Shown here: piece after piece, positions 7,933 to 17,082 of the stretch | Position numbering within the stretch: position 1 is the stretch's first letter | Layout of the letters: every line of letters starts with the position of its first letter | DNA from: a virus | IMG/VR virus record: IMGVR_UViG_3300042905_005483 | Coordinates: 37,536-101,535 of that record | Reading direction: 5' to 3' (one strand) | DNA: 64,000 nucleotides | Translations under genes and position numbers: made by a program | Notes under the pieces: model-generated | The model's database searches: none | Told to the model about the DNA's origin: nothing | The model's input: only the letters and a program-made list of their open reading frames with translations

Positions 7933-10842
7933 TTACGTCCTTGGTGTAATGGGATAATTGCCGTCAAGTGTTTTTTTGTTGTTGTTTTTGAATTTGGGTT
8001 GCTGGTACTCGCCCGCGAGGCCGGGTGATTCGCCGCGTTCTTTGTCGATGTACCCGCCCTCTATTTGCACAATAGAGAAGTCTTGTTCGACATACGCCGG
8101 CTCGTCCTTCAGCCACTTCTTACCGGGGAACGGCCACGTTTCGTCACACGCCTTGTTTTTAACAGGCCGCTCTGTCCACTTAGCGGGTTCTTGGCCTCCG
8201 AGCCGCGCCATCTGCTGCCAACGATCTTCATACAGCACGAAGTCGGGTATCTTGTAGTCTTCGTCGCGCCGGAACGAGAACTCAATCTTGTTAATCGTGT
8301 CGTCGTTGCCGGCGCGCTTTTCGCCATACCACAGAGCCTCTAGCACCTGCTCGTCAATCTGCATGCCGATGTCCGGCACGTCTTCGGTACTAAGCGTCGC
8401 GAACGTTTCGATCGCCTCGTTGACGATTCTTTCGCAACCACTTTCGGCGTCGCAGGGGGCTACGAATATCGCGCCAGATGTGGCCGCTTTCTTTGTGATA
8501 ATGTGGCCGGCAGCAGCTAAGAAACCCGCGCTACCATTACACATCACGTCGCCGTTTGCGAAGATGCTCCCCGTAGTACCGACCGGGCCGCACAGGAGCG
8601 TAATGTCTTCCCTAAAAAGATTAGCGCGGCCAACGAACCCGTTTTGAGACCCAAAAAACTGATATACAGCGCCTGTCTCATTTACATAGCTGTACATGTT
8701 TTTCGACTTGGTCACAATGTCGCTGTCGCCCTTTGCGGCATCTAATACGATTTGCCCCGGCTTGATCTCGCCGCCACCTGTGCGCATGTAAATCTGATGC
8801 GCCAGACTGACAACATTAGATTCTGGCGCGCGCATCACAATACCGGCAAAGCGAATTTCGTCGCCGCATTGTTCAAAGTCGTATTCGACAGTCTTGCCGC
8901 GGCTCTCAAGTAGAATCCCGCCTTCGTGCTGAGACTGTTCATTACCAGCAAAAACCAGCACGTGCTCTTCGGCTTTAATGCGGACATTCTTTTCGGTCGA
9001 CGAGATGTCCACGCTTTTATTGGCGCGCGTAATAACGTCGTTGCCGCCCCACAGTTGCACGTCTCTTCCGCTCTTGCACCACACGTCACCGGGAGCAGAG
9101 ATAAACACGCAACCACCGGACATGCGAATTTCGGCGCCATACCCGTCGCCGATAACGACCGTGCCTTCTTCCAGCAGCGAAATAAACGACTCTGTTTCCC
9201 AAAATTTTTGTGTGTTGTACCTGTGGTCAATCTTCCAGTTCTTCGGCGACTCTTCTTTTAGGTACATCTTCGCGCCGGCAAGCTGGCCGAAGTCCGGTAT
9301 TTTTTGGTTGTAGTTCGCGTACCCCTCGCTGCGCAGGTCTTGCTCTTCCCACGTCTTGTAATCTTTCGCGTGCCAATAAAATGGGTGCAGACCGGCATAG
9401 TTAAACAAATACCCGTGCAGGTCGAGCACCGCGGCGGCCCGCTGCATGTTCGGGTACTGCTGGTCCGTTGTTTCAAAGTCACCCGTAATTTTGTGGTCTG
9501 GGCCGCTGCCGAACTTACTGGCAGCTTTGTAATTCTTGCTGGCCTCATCACCCTGCTCGACGTCTTCGGGCCGTTTGATGCGCTGCGGGATCGGCAACAG
9601 AATGCGTTTTGAGATAACTACGCCCTTTGCAGACGTAATAAACAGTCGCCCATCAAGGCCGCTGTTGTGTTCTTGCAGGCCGTATACCGGTTTTTCTTGA
9701 TGGTCTTTTTGCTTATCAGGCCCGGACGAGCAATTAATTGGCGGGACGTTCTTAGCCTCTATTTGCGAATCGTAGGGCGTGTCCCCCGGAGAACCCGGCT
9801 CGCCTTTGTATGTCCAGCGCTGTAAACCGGGCGGCGGGGCATGAGTAACGTATCGGCCACCCTGACCCAAATAACCGTAAAATGTTTGCGTGCGGTGATA
9901 CGGCTGCGCAAACTCGTGAATGTTTTCCCACCGCGAGTAATACGGCTTACCGCTAAAGCAGTTATAGGTTTTCGGTTCGTATTCTTGAATTACCGGGATG
10001 CCGGGTTCAAGATTGCCTACACCCTCCCACGGATACGGCGTGTAACCTTGCGTGTCGTTGCACTCCGCCTGATCCATGTAGGCGTCGCGCTCTGAGCCGG
10101 CAGTCCACAGTTGCAAGTTGTAGCCAGACAGGCGCAATAGCTGATCGTGATAAAATGCGTATAGACCGCAGAACTCGTTAATTCCCACGCGCACCATGAA
10201 ATCATCTAATGTGATTCCAGCGCCCGTGGTTGTTATCGCGCCCCACTCGCTGGCCAACGTGGCATCCACAGGGCGCCAATTGCTGTAGTCAGACATGTAG
10301 CCGGCGTGTTCCATTTTAAGGTAACGCTTGTGGCAGTCGTCTACGCGCGTTCTCGATGCCGCTGAGATGTAGTCGTGATAGGCCACACGGCCGACGTCAA
10401 TGTACGGCGGCACGGCACCGAGAATAACGCCTTTCTGGTCTCGGTTGTGCACCATGACCACTACGTGCGTACCCGGAGAATACGTACTGATAGACGTAGC
10501 GCCAAAAGGCGACTGGCTGTTGTGACTAGCTGCCGAAGCAATAATCGGACAGTCAGCTTCACCGCCCAAATTAACGCGATAGCAGTTTGCGATCGCGGTG
10601 CCGTCGGCGATCGTGCCTACGTGTAATCGTGGCGTGTCGATCGAGCTGTTATGAAAAGCCGGAGCTGTACTGTTGGGGTCAGCAGCGGGAGATAACTGCG
10701 CGCCGTAAGCGCTCGTCGAGTTTCGGCTACCGTACTGCGTGTCATTTTGCAGGCGGCGTGTTCCGATAGTGGGGTCTTGATAATATTGAGACCCCGAGCT
10801 GTACGGGGACGCTGACGGCCCCGGCCGGTTACCTTCGCTCAT
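7933..10842 (-). CDS. Baseplate spike/hub protein with OB-fold (gp5/gpV-like)
   Basis: This 969-residue protein has a disordered Ser/Gly/Gln-rich N-terminus (1-75). An OB-fold-like segment follows (about 75-150: PGTHVVVMVHNRDQKGVILG), which is the signature I associate with central spike proteins of contractile tails. In the second half, short repeating strands (GGCVFISAPG, DVWCKSGRDVQLW, KSVDISSTEKNVRI, HVLVFAGNEQ) suggest a beta-helical needle like T4 gp5 or VgrG. No lysozyme catalytic motif was found. An AAGGTGG site precedes ATG 10842. It follows the tube gene and precedes the chaperones. Spike function is inferred from the OB-fold and helix pattern. Confidence 0.65.
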   Translation of the reverse strand: MSEGNRPGPSASPYSSGSQYYQDPTIGTRRLQNDTQYGSRNSTSAYGAQLSPAADPNSTAPAFHNSSIDTPRLHVGTIADGTAIANCYRVNLGGEADCPIIASAASHNSQSPFGATSISTYSPGTHVVVMVHNRDQKGVILGAVPPYIDVGRVAYHDYISAASRTRVDDCHKRYLKMEHAGYMSDYSNWRPVDATLASEWGAITTTGAGITLDDFMVRVGINEFCGLYAFYHDQLLRLSGYNLQLWTAGSERDAYMDQAECNDTQGYTPYPWEGVGNLEPGIPVIQEYEPKTYNCFSGKPYYSRWENIHEFAQPYHRTQTFYGYLGQGGRYVTHAPPPGLQRWTYKGEPGSPGDTPYDSQIEAKNVPPINCSSGPDKQKDHQEKPVYGLQEHNSGLDGRLFITSAKGVVISKRILLPIPQRIKRPEDVEQGDEASKNYKAASKFGSGPDHKITGDFETTDQQYPNMQRAAAVLDLHGYLFNYAGLHPFYWHAKDYKTWEEQDLRSEGYANYNQKIPDFGQLAGAKMYLKEESPKNWKIDHRYNTQKFWETESFISLLEEGTVVIGDGYGAEIRMSGGCVFISAPGDVWCKSGRDVQLWGGNDVITRANKSVDISSTEKNVRIKAEEHVLVFAGNEQSQHEGGILLESRGKTVEYDFEQCGDEIRFAGIVMRAPESNVVSLAHQIYMRTGGGEIKPGQIVLDAAKGDSDIVTKSKNMYSYVNETGAVYQFFGSQNGFVGRANLFREDITLLCGPVGTTGSIFANGDVMCNGSAGFLAAAGHIITKKAATSGAIFVAPCDAESGCERIVNEAIETFATLSTEDVPDIGMQIDEQVLEALWYGEKRAGNDDTINKIEFSFRRDEDYKIPDFVLYEDRWQQMARLGGQEPAKWTERPVKNKACDETWPFPGKKWLKDEPAYVEQDFSIVQIEGGYIDKERGESPGLAGEYQQPKFKNNNKKTLDGNYPITPRT

Positions 10843-10900
10843 TTTACCACCTTGCGGTGAGGTTACGGGCCGAAGCCCCGGGCAGTTACGCCCAATACCA

Positions 10901-10935
10901 TAAACCCCGGCTGCGTTTTGCGCAACCGGGGTTTA
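10901..10935 (-). terminator. Hairpin between tail tube and spike genes
   Basis: A perfect 10-base inverted repeat (TAAACCCCGG at 10901-10910 and CCGGGGTTTA at 10926-10935) encloses a second TGCG/CGCA pair. It lies in the 121-base gap downstream of the tube gene. No U-run follows on the minus strand. It may therefore be a partial terminator or an RNA-processing/stability hairpin protecting the abundant tube message. Confidence 0.5.
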
Positions 10936-10963
10936 CTCGTTTAAGTTTAATCAACCGTTTGAA

Positions 10964-11392
10964 TCAACCGTAGTCGATGTCGATAAAGATCAGATTGATC
11001 GACTCCGTGATGACAACGTCCTGAGCTGTTACGGTAGCGCCGAGGGCCGTCGCAAGCGCCTTCTTAAGGGTGTAAGTGACCGCACCGCCGGTGCAACCAA
11101 AGCCCTGTAGTTGGCAATCTTGCGGCAAGCATAGGTCGCCAAGCGCTTTTACGATACCAGTAAAACCTGCGGCACCGGCAACGACGCGTTGCAGCGTACC
11201 CTGCCCTTGGCGCCGATTACCGACGTAATAGGTCTTGTTTGTACCGATTTCATACAACAGATTCACGTTACGAGTTAACGTAAATTGAAACTGTTGCGCC
11301 ACGGCAGCGTCCTGCCCCGCAATCTTTAACGTAATATTCTCGACTTTTACGCCGCCATTGTGCGTCTGTTCGACGCCGAAAGGGATAGCCAT
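10964..11392 (-). CDS. Tail tube protein
   Basis: A 142-residue beta-rich protein (MAIPFGVEQTHNGG...) directly downstream of the sheath gene. This is the canonical sheath-tube order of myoviruses. The pattern of two long strands (ENITLKIAGQD, QFQFTLTRNVNLLYEI), a Gly-rich turn and a terminal strand (ESINLIFIDIDYG) fits the tube fold shared by T4 gp19 and phage lambda gpV. Length is close to the family norm. GAGGT lies before the ATG. A strong hairpin follows the gene, suggesting its message level is set separately from the spike gene. The function is well supported by synteny and fold pattern, less by residues. Confidence 0.75.
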   Translation of the reverse strand: MAIPFGVEQTHNGGVKVENITLKIAGQDAAVAQQFQFTLTRNVNLLYEIGTNKTYYVGNRRQGQGTLQRVVAGAAGFTGIVKALGDLCLPQDCQLQGFGCTGGAVTYTLKKALATALGATVTAQDVVITESINLIFIDIDYG

Positions 11393-11413
11393 TTTTTACC
11401 TCGTTGCAGTAAG

Positions 11414-14400
11414 TTAGACCACTAAGTGCAGTTCGATGTTGTTGAGCGGAGCCGGAACAACCAGATCAAGAACAATCTCGATCCGATCCTTCAGCAGCGG
11501 ATGAATCTGCAGCTTGCGGATCGAGCCGTTGATTAACTGCGAGCCGAGTTCTGCAGTGTTGCCGTTAGACTTCAAGAAATCGATGACGCGCGTTACTTCG
11601 AACTCTAGCACCTTAACCATTCCGGGCTGCGCGTTCGTGCGGCCGATGTACGGACGCAGACGACGGTAGAACAGGTACGACATCGAGTCGACGTTGCGGC
11701 GGATCATCTCTTCCCGACGATTCAGGTCGAGGTTGTCCGTCGTCAGCGCGTGCCGCGTGTGCGGCGTGCCGTCACGGTCTTCCGTCACAATCCAGACGCC
11801 AGCTTCAGCCATACGGTTAAGTTGCGTTTCATTGAAGTACTTGTAGGACCGCGTGAAGTCGTCGAAACCGGCTACCTCTACGTTGGTAAGCGGCTGGTGC
11901 GGGACCACGCCCGACGTCAGACCGGCCAGCGCAGCGGCTAAGTAATAGCCGGGCTGTGTTGTGCCGGCCTCGCCGACCTGATCCGGCCACACGGCGCAAA
12001 CCCGACGGTTCGACAGCGAACCAGCCTGTTCGGCAATGTGGTCGGCAACTTCGTTGCGGTTCCGGTTGTGCCAGATTTCAAACTGCTGCGGCGTTGTTAC
12101 AGCGACGTCACCGCCGGTGTACAGGAGCAGCGAGTTTTCCGACAGAACCTTGTCTACAACGTACTCTTCGTACTGCACGTCGCCGAAACCGTCGGTGGTG
12201 TAGTTGTACCGAACGATGTCGCCGGGGCGTACGTCATTTGTAATAAAGTAACCGCTGGCGTTGTTGTTGCCGGTCGGAACTTGCAGCAGCGTGTACTGCG
12301 TGTTCGTCGCGTTCGGGTCATCGGCAAGCGTGGCCAGAACGGCTTCGGGCATAACCTCGGCAAGAACGCCCCGAATTCGGGCGCCTTCGCCGACAACCAG
12401 CTGATGAGTCTCGGCGCGGAGCGCAAAGTAACCAGCTTTCCAGTTGTTAGCGTACTCGTTCGACTCGGCGCCGATGTGGGCGGCCCACAGGTTCTGCACC
12501 ATACGGTCAAACGTCATCGGGACAAGGTTATAGAAGTCGTCGCGACCCTTGAGACGCTCAAGGACCTGCACCCAGCTGTCCAGCTCTTTCGGATCGTGCA
12601 CGGCTGTGTACTTCACAGCGGTACCGTTCGAATTAGCAAGCGCCTTGTAAACGCCCCACTTCAGCGGGTTGTCCGGGTGAAGCTGGCCGGGAATGTTATC
12701 AAGATCGGCCACGTCGCTCATGGCGTTAACTTCGTCGCTCAGGTCGAACACCCACTCGCGGTATTCGGCGTACAGCGTGCCGCCCTCAACGGGCAGCGGC
12801 TGCTCTGCGCCGGCATCTGTCCACTCTGGGTGATACGCCACAATGCCTTCTTGTACGCAAATCTGCGTATCTTCAAACCAGTAGTTGGTCATCGGGGCGT
12901 AACCGATACGATTCTTCGAAACCTGAATGTTGTCCTTGATGAACAGCTTCAGGTCGAGCGACGGGAACTTCAGCACATCAGCGTCGTCGTCGTTTACAAA
13001 CGTCAACGTCGTGGTACCTAAATTCAACGTCCCGGTGTTAGTTAACAGGTAACCCTTGGTAGCCTGTGTCGAGCCGTGCGTAACGCGGACAAACGAGCCG
13101 GCGATGAGTACGTCATTGCCAGTGGTCCGTGTCCAATTGCCCACGGTAGCCGGGTCGCCCGACGCGGCCGGAACGACATACAGACCGTTCTGCGCAGCGT
13201 TGGTTTGATTCTTTAAGAGAACCTTGTCGCCCGACTGGAGCGCGACGCCGTCAATAGTTGGCGTGCCGCTCAGGCTGACGACGTTGGCTGTCGAAGCGAG
13301 CTTGGCCGTGTGGAGCTTTTTGGCGAGCATCGACTTTTCTCGCATAGCAACCGGGAGGTCGTCACGGAGAATGAGCTTGCGCACTTCGCCGGCCTTGGCC
13401 GAAACAACAGTGACGTAGAACTTGTCACCCTTACGGAGACCCTGTGTCGACGTCAACACAATTTTTACGCCGCTGGTGCCGATACCGACCTCTACACCAG
13501 AGGCAGTTACTTCGGTTGGGCCGGAGAAATCAAGACCTTTTACCGTGCGAACAGTGATCGCCGGGAGAGCAGCCCAGTAACCGCCCTTGGTGACTTCGAC
13601 GACGTAAATGTCGTTCTTGTCGCCGGTATAGGCGCCGAGGATGTCATCGCCGTCCATAGTGAAGTTACCGTCGGCGGCCGACGCGATAGTCGTGGCGGTG
13701 ACGCTTTGAGTTACGCTTACAGTCCACTGCTGGCCGACGAGGAAAGTGTCGCCGCTGCCGGCAGTCACGGCAAACGTGACTTTGAGGCCGCGCGTACCGA
13801 TAGTTGTCGGCGAGCCGAAAGCCGCCGCTGTTACTTCGGCGACGTCGTCGCGGCGAGAAGCCGATCGAACGCGAAGTCGCGCAGCGTTGCATCCGCTAAT
13901 CGAGCTCTTTACGACTGTAATGGTATAAGTCTCTTCTACGTCGCCGCTGGGCAGGCCGTTGTAGAGCGAACCATCGACGGCGTTGATTACAACCGAGTTG
14001 TCGAGCGCCCCGCCGTCAGCGTGAACTTGCGCTGAGCTAGTTGTAGCGCTATGGCCCGCGCAGTTGTTGTCGTCGACCACAGCCGGCTTAATGCGCGACG
14101 GGACGTTGTCCGAAGCAAAGCCCGCGACAGATGTCCACAGTGTGGTCTCTTCGCAGTTGTTATCGGCGCTTACCGTGCGCAGATAAACAACGTCACCAAG
14201 TTGAACGTCGCGGTCATTAAACTCTGTCGATCGCGGGTACGCCGCGGTGTTCGACTTAAAGGAGAGGTCGTCCGACGTGATCCAGTTCGGAAGCACTCGC
14301 TGGTTTGTTTCTACAGCGGTGATTGTGGTTTCGACGTCGCTCAGGTTGTGCTCGTAATACTTGAGCAGCGCGTTGTCGATGTACAGCTTGACGTAATCAA

Positions 14401-14623
14401 GGTCGACAAGCGAGCCGGGCTTACGCTGCGGCCACGGGTAGCAAACGTCGTCAGTTTGGTTATATGCGCCGAGGCGGATGGTTTGTTTTTCATCAGAGTC
14501 GCTATACCGGTGCAGCACGCCGTTCGGGCCGGTGATGTGCGCGCGCAGCGGCTCAGTGATTTCGGTGGGGACGATTGAGAATTCTTGGAATACAAGAACT
14601 TGCGGTTTTACGTAGCTCGACAT
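11414..14623 (-). CDS. Tail sheath protein, unusually large (1,069 aa)
   Basis: The C-terminal 400 residues carry the sheath core (VCAVWPDQVGEAG; MSYLFYRRLRPYIGRTN; KVLEFEVTRVIDFLKSNG; final LQIHPLLKDRIEIVLDLVV). Assembly of the contractile outer tube is the known role. T4 gp18 is about 660 residues, so about 400 are extra. Residues 225-310 and 330-410 look like two copies of one beta domain (YTITVVKS / YVVEVTKG; GTRGLKVTF / GTSGVKIVL). Residues 441-545 resemble a module frequent in tail fibres (GDKVLLKNQTNAAQNGLYVV). These domains probably decorate the sheath surface. GGAGG precedes ATG 14623 in a CATGGAGG context shared with the capsid gene. Confidence 0.85.
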   Translation of the reverse strand: MSSYVKPQVLVFQEFSIVPTEITEPLRAHITGPNGVLHRYSDSDEKQTIRLGAYNQTDDVCYPWPQRKPGSLVDLDYVKLYIDNALLKYYEHNLSDVETTITAVETNQRVLPNWITSDDLSFKSNTAAYPRSTEFNDRDVQLGDVVYLRTVSADNNCEETTLWTSVAGFASDNVPSRIKPAVVDDNNCAGHSATTSSAQVHADGGALDNSVVINAVDGSLYNGLPSGDVEETYTITVVKSSISGCNAARLRVRSASRRDDVAEVTAAAFGSPTTIGTRGLKVTFAVTAGSGDTFLVGQQWTVSVTQSVTATTIASAADGNFTMDGDDILGAYTGDKNDIYVVEVTKGGYWAALPAITVRTVKGLDFSGPTEVTASGVEVGIGTSGVKIVLTSTQGLRKGDKFYVTVVSAKAGEVRKLILRDDLPVAMREKSMLAKKLHTAKLASTANVVSLSGTPTIDGVALQSGDKVLLKNQTNAAQNGLYVVPAASGDPATVGNWTRTTGNDVLIAGSFVRVTHGSTQATKGYLLTNTGTLNLGTTTLTFVNDDDADVLKFPSLDLKLFIKDNIQVSKNRIGYAPMTNYWFEDTQICVQEGIVAYHPEWTDAGAEQPLPVEGGTLYAEYREWVFDLSDEVNAMSDVADLDNIPGQLHPDNPLKWGVYKALANSNGTAVKYTAVHDPKELDSWVQVLERLKGRDDFYNLVPMTFDRMVQNLWAAHIGAESNEYANNWKAGYFALRAETHQLVVGEGARIRGVLAEVMPEAVLATLADDPNATNTQYTLLQVPTGNNNASGYFITNDVRPGDIVRYNYTTDGFGDVQYEEYVVDKVLSENSLLLYTGGDVAVTTPQQFEIWHNRNRNEVADHIAEQAGSLSNRRVCAVWPDQVGEAGTTQPGYYLAAALAGLTSGVVPHQPLTNVEVAGFDDFTRSYKYFNETQLNRMAEAGVWIVTEDRDGTPHTRHALTTDNLDLNRREEMIRRNVDSMSYLFYRRLRPYIGRTNAQPGMVKVLEFEVTRVIDFLKSNGNTAELGSQLINGSIRKLQIHPLLKDRIEIVLDLVVPAPLNNIELHLVV

Positions 14624-14676
14624 ACGAAGGCCTCCATGCCCTAAATTGTGTGCGGTGCGGTAATCGCGTACTCAGT

Positions 14677-14682
14677 AGTATA
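14677..14682 (-). promoter_or_regulatory. Candidate -10 element upstream of tail sheath
   Basis: The 95-base gap before the sheath gene contains TATACT on the minus strand in the context TTGTGTATACTA. The same hexamer occurs in two other minus-strand gaps (16944-16949 and 21644-21649). No convincing TTGACA -35 lies 17 bases upstream, so this may be a phage-polymerase promoter rather than a host one, or chance. Confidence 0.25.
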
Positions 14683-14718
14683 CACAACCACTATTCTAAA
14701 CAAAACAACTACCGCGTT

Positions 14719-15438
14719 TTAATACGACAACAAATCTGAAGCCTTGAAGACAATCCGCTTGAGGCGCGGGACGTATGGTTGAATCGACCAATTCTCCTCT
14801 GCTACATACGTCACAGTGACAGGGACGGCGTATCCCTGAACCACTTCTTGCACTTCCCCAACACCGCCAACTTCGCTGACAAAGAATTTATGCAATTCCA
14901 GTTGCGACCGTATTAACGGCGAGAAAAGTATCAAAAATTTGCAAACTTCGGCGGCCAAGAACTCAGTCTCGGCGCCTGTTCCGGACATACAGTAAATTGT
15001 ATGACTTCCTTGCCAAAAACCAAAATAAGATTCTTTGCCGGTGTAAAGATTAGTTTCCAACCGGTCACCAATGGTCTGTTTCAACCATGTCCACGAGTTT
15101 CGTTTAATTAGTACCGCCGGTCGCTTGTCGGCCGAATTGGGTGTCCAGCGAGTAATGCTCTCAATAAGAATGCCCTTTTGCGGCGGCACTCCAATGTCTG
15201 GTTCTGGCTGCCATTGGTTAAGCAGCTCTATTTGTCGCCTAACTCTTGGCTCTTCAATATGTTGCGGATCGGTAAAGTGCCCGATGAGTAATTGACGTAA
15301 AAGGCCGGTCATGACGTGGGGGCGCATGCCGTAAGAGCACAGCGCACTAACTTTGTCTACGCGGTTTTCCGGCTGGCTACCTTCCGGAAACTGCGCCTCG
15401 ACCTCTGGCGGGTTCGGCGGCGTTGGGCAGTCGCTCAT
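14719..15438 (-). CDS. Putative neck/tail terminator protein, 239 aa
   Basis: ATG 15438 (MSDCPTPPNPP) was chosen for its AAAGGA site. The frame is open further upstream but would overlap the preceding gene. The N-terminus is Pro-rich. The core alternates helices and strands (YGMRPHVMTGLLRQLLIGHF; PAVLIKRNSWTWLKQTIGD; ESYFGFWQGSHTIYCMSG). Genes immediately upstream of the sheath usually encode tail-terminator or head-completion proteins (T4 gp15/gp3-like), and size and position fit. I do not recognise a specific family, so the role is by synteny. Ninety-four non-coding bases separate it from the gene upstream. Confidence 0.5.
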   Translation of the reverse strand: MSDCPTPPNPPEVEAQFPEGSQPENRVDKVSALCSYGMRPHVMTGLLRQLLIGHFTDPQHIEEPRVRRQIELLNQWQPEPDIGVPPQKGILIESITRWTPNSADKRPAVLIKRNSWTWLKQTIGDRLETNLYTGKESYFGFWQGSHTIYCMSGTGAETEFLAAEVCKFLILFSPLIRSQLELHKFFVSEVGGVGEVQEVVQGYAVPVTVTYVAEENWSIQPYVPRLKRIVFKASDLLSY

Positions 15439-15532
15439 GGCGTATCCTTTGGGCGCGATTTGTTTATTGAGATTTTCGGCAGGGCTATTTTTATTCTGCC
15501 GGGCTGCAGCCGCTTTTTCCCCGGACTTAGCT

Positions 15533-16762
15533 TTATATGGTCCAGAAGTCGTTTTCTTTTTTCGTCGGCCATGTCGGGGCGCTCTTTGCGGGTGTCGCTG
15601 TTTTAACAGATGCGGTAGGCGGTGGCGCAACCACAGTTACAAAATCTACGTCTGGGCCGAACTCGCCAGTCTTTTCATAAAGAATAGCGTAGTTGCCGGG
15701 ATTTACATTAACGCCCTGCACCCAGCGGCCGTTTGCGGTTGTGCTCGTTTTTGCGAGCGCCATAGTCCGGGCAATTTGCGGGCCGTTTACGTCATATACG
15801 TTTCTGTTAAACACGTATACCGTAGCGCCGCTGATTGGGCACCCCGTCGGAGACAGGTAGGCGTACCGATCGTTGCCGTTGTAGTTATGGTTTAAGATGA
15901 CATCGCCGCACCCAACAGTAGGGCCTTCTGTCGACGGGTCGCGCGTGGGCGACTCTCCGCCGACTTCAAATGTGTAAATACCGTCTGTAAACGGCGCGAG
16001 GTTTAACTGCACCTGATACACCAGCGGCACATTCCTCATAGCCGCGACAACTTGAATTGTGTCAATTATCCAGCGTTCGTCGCTGGCGGCGTTTACCCAC
16101 ACGTCATATTTATTTAAAGCCGGAAAACCAATTACGCGTGCTTGGACAACGGCGTTGTCGCGTGTGGGCCCGCGGGCCTGCGCATCGCCTTCTTCTTGAA
16201 TTGTCTGTAAAGATAAATCCCAGCATTGCAACGGCTGCGGCGGAAAATAGCCGACCTCAAAACCAGTGCCGCTACAGACCGGGCAATACGAGTCGAGTAC
16301 TTCCTGCGTCAGCTTTTCTCGGCAGCGCGGGCACGGCTTTCCGAAACGCATAGCCTTAATAAGATACCCGGGCGTCGACACAAATTGATGCCGTAGCTGT
16401 TCTTTACGGATAATTTCTTGCGACAACACCCAGTCGCGCTCGTTTAACTCGCCAAAGCAACCTGCAGATTGCGAGACATAGACAGTTGTTGGCGTTGTTA
16501 ATTTAACGCGATAATGCGTAAGCAGGGAATATCCGGATAGTCGCCACGCCGAGTCATACGCCACATAAGCGTTTGTTAACGGCGGCCCGACATCGGCCCA
16601 GTCTGAAGAGTTTGTTAAACCAGATTTGCTGACTTGCAGCTGGTAGACATGCGGCCCGGGATCGCGGAATAGCGGCTCAAGTTGCCACCAAACCCGGGTT
16701 GTTCCGCGGACCATGTGATCCACGGAAACACGGCGGAACGGAAAAGTTTTTTGGTACGTCAT
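15533..16762 (-). CDS. Virion protein with zinc-knuckle and C-terminal beta-sandwich
   Basis: This 409-residue protein has a beta-rich N-terminus (TTRVWWQLEPLF...HVYQLQVSKSG) resembling a fibronectin-like fold. A four-cysteine zinc site follows: C144-x2-C147 ... C160-x2-C163 (CPRC / CPVCSGTG). The last 120 residues (GCPISGATVYVFNRN, GRWVQGVNVNPGNYAILYE) have the look of a carboxypeptidase-regulatory-like beta-sandwich, common in phage surface proteins. It sits between the VWA cassette and the sheath. A neck or whisker role is possible. A terminator lies just upstream, so the gene probably has its own promoter within about 40 bases of its ATG. No clear ribosome site is visible. Confidence 0.5.
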   Translation of the reverse strand: MTYQKTFPFRRVSVDHMVRGTTRVWWQLEPLFRDPGPHVYQLQVSKSGLTNSSDWADVGPPLTNAYVAYDSAWRLSGYSLLTHYRVKLTTPTTVYVSQSAGCFGELNERDWVLSQEIIRKEQLRHQFVSTPGYLIKAMRFGKPCPRCREKLTQEVLDSYCPVCSGTGFEVGYFPPQPLQCWDLSLQTIQEEGDAQARGPTRDNAVVQARVIGFPALNKYDVWVNAASDERWIIDTIQVVAAMRNVPLVYQVQLNLAPFTDGIYTFEVGGESPTRDPSTEGPTVGCGDVILNHNYNGNDRYAYLSPTGCPISGATVYVFNRNVYDVNGPQIARTMALAKTSTTANGRWVQGVNVNPGNYAILYEKTGEFGPDVDFVTVVAPPPTASVKTATPAKSAPTWPTKKENDFWTI

Positions 16763-16788
16763 ACCATTATTCTACTGGAGCGCTGATA

Positions 16789-16814
16789 GCTAAAGAAACG
16801 GCCCCAAAGGGGCC
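16789..16814 (-). terminator. Rho-independent terminator
   Basis: Stem GGCCCC (16800-16805) and GGGGCC (16809-16814) with a three-base loop, followed on the minus strand by GTTTCTTT. The tail of the terminator merges with the element TTAGCTATC, which recurs after the terminator at 19755-19787. It separates the VWA region from the tail genes. Confidence 0.65.
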
Positions 16815-17082
16815 ATTTCGATTCCCCCCTCCGCCAATTGCTCAGCGGAAGTGGCTCAGTGCTCGCCGAACGTGGCGGCAACCGCTTAAAGCAGGCGCAC
16901 CGAGAAAGCCTACGCTACCCGGACTAGACGAATAGCGCGTGTTAGTATAGTTCTGTGATATTCCGCGGGCACGACGGCCCGCGTGACCTTCGCACAGACG
17001 AAAAGTCCCAGATTGAGCGACCCCCCATCGAGCGCGCTTTCGACAGGGGATATGCGCGGCCGCTTCTAGGCAGCAAACCGCG
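16815..17082 (-). other. Non-coding structured stretch between HNH-like remnant and terminator
   Basis: No credible gene is seen in these 268 bases. They contain a perfect 7-base-pair hairpin (CGCGGGC 16964-16970, GCCCGCG 16977-16983), a minus-strand TATACT at 16944-16949, and several GC-rich complementary segments. A GGAGG-like run precedes ATG with an eight-codon frame (MAPLGPFL, stop) whose codons form the terminator stem, reminiscent of a leader peptide. It could be a degenerate intron, a structured RNA or a promoter region. I could not match a known RNA family by eye. Confidence 0.35.

Noticed and set aside
12038-13021. 327-codon plus-strand frame opposite the tail sheath
   Set aside because: The minus-strand sheath has clear conserved features. 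This frame is Val/Arg-rich and arises from complementary codon bias.
16811-16836. Plus-strand segment resembling a tRNA/tmRNA T-arm and 3' end (TTCGATT then CCCCCCTCCGCCA)
   Set aside because: The five bases before the loop do not pair with the following C run, and no matching acceptor 5' strand was found upstream.
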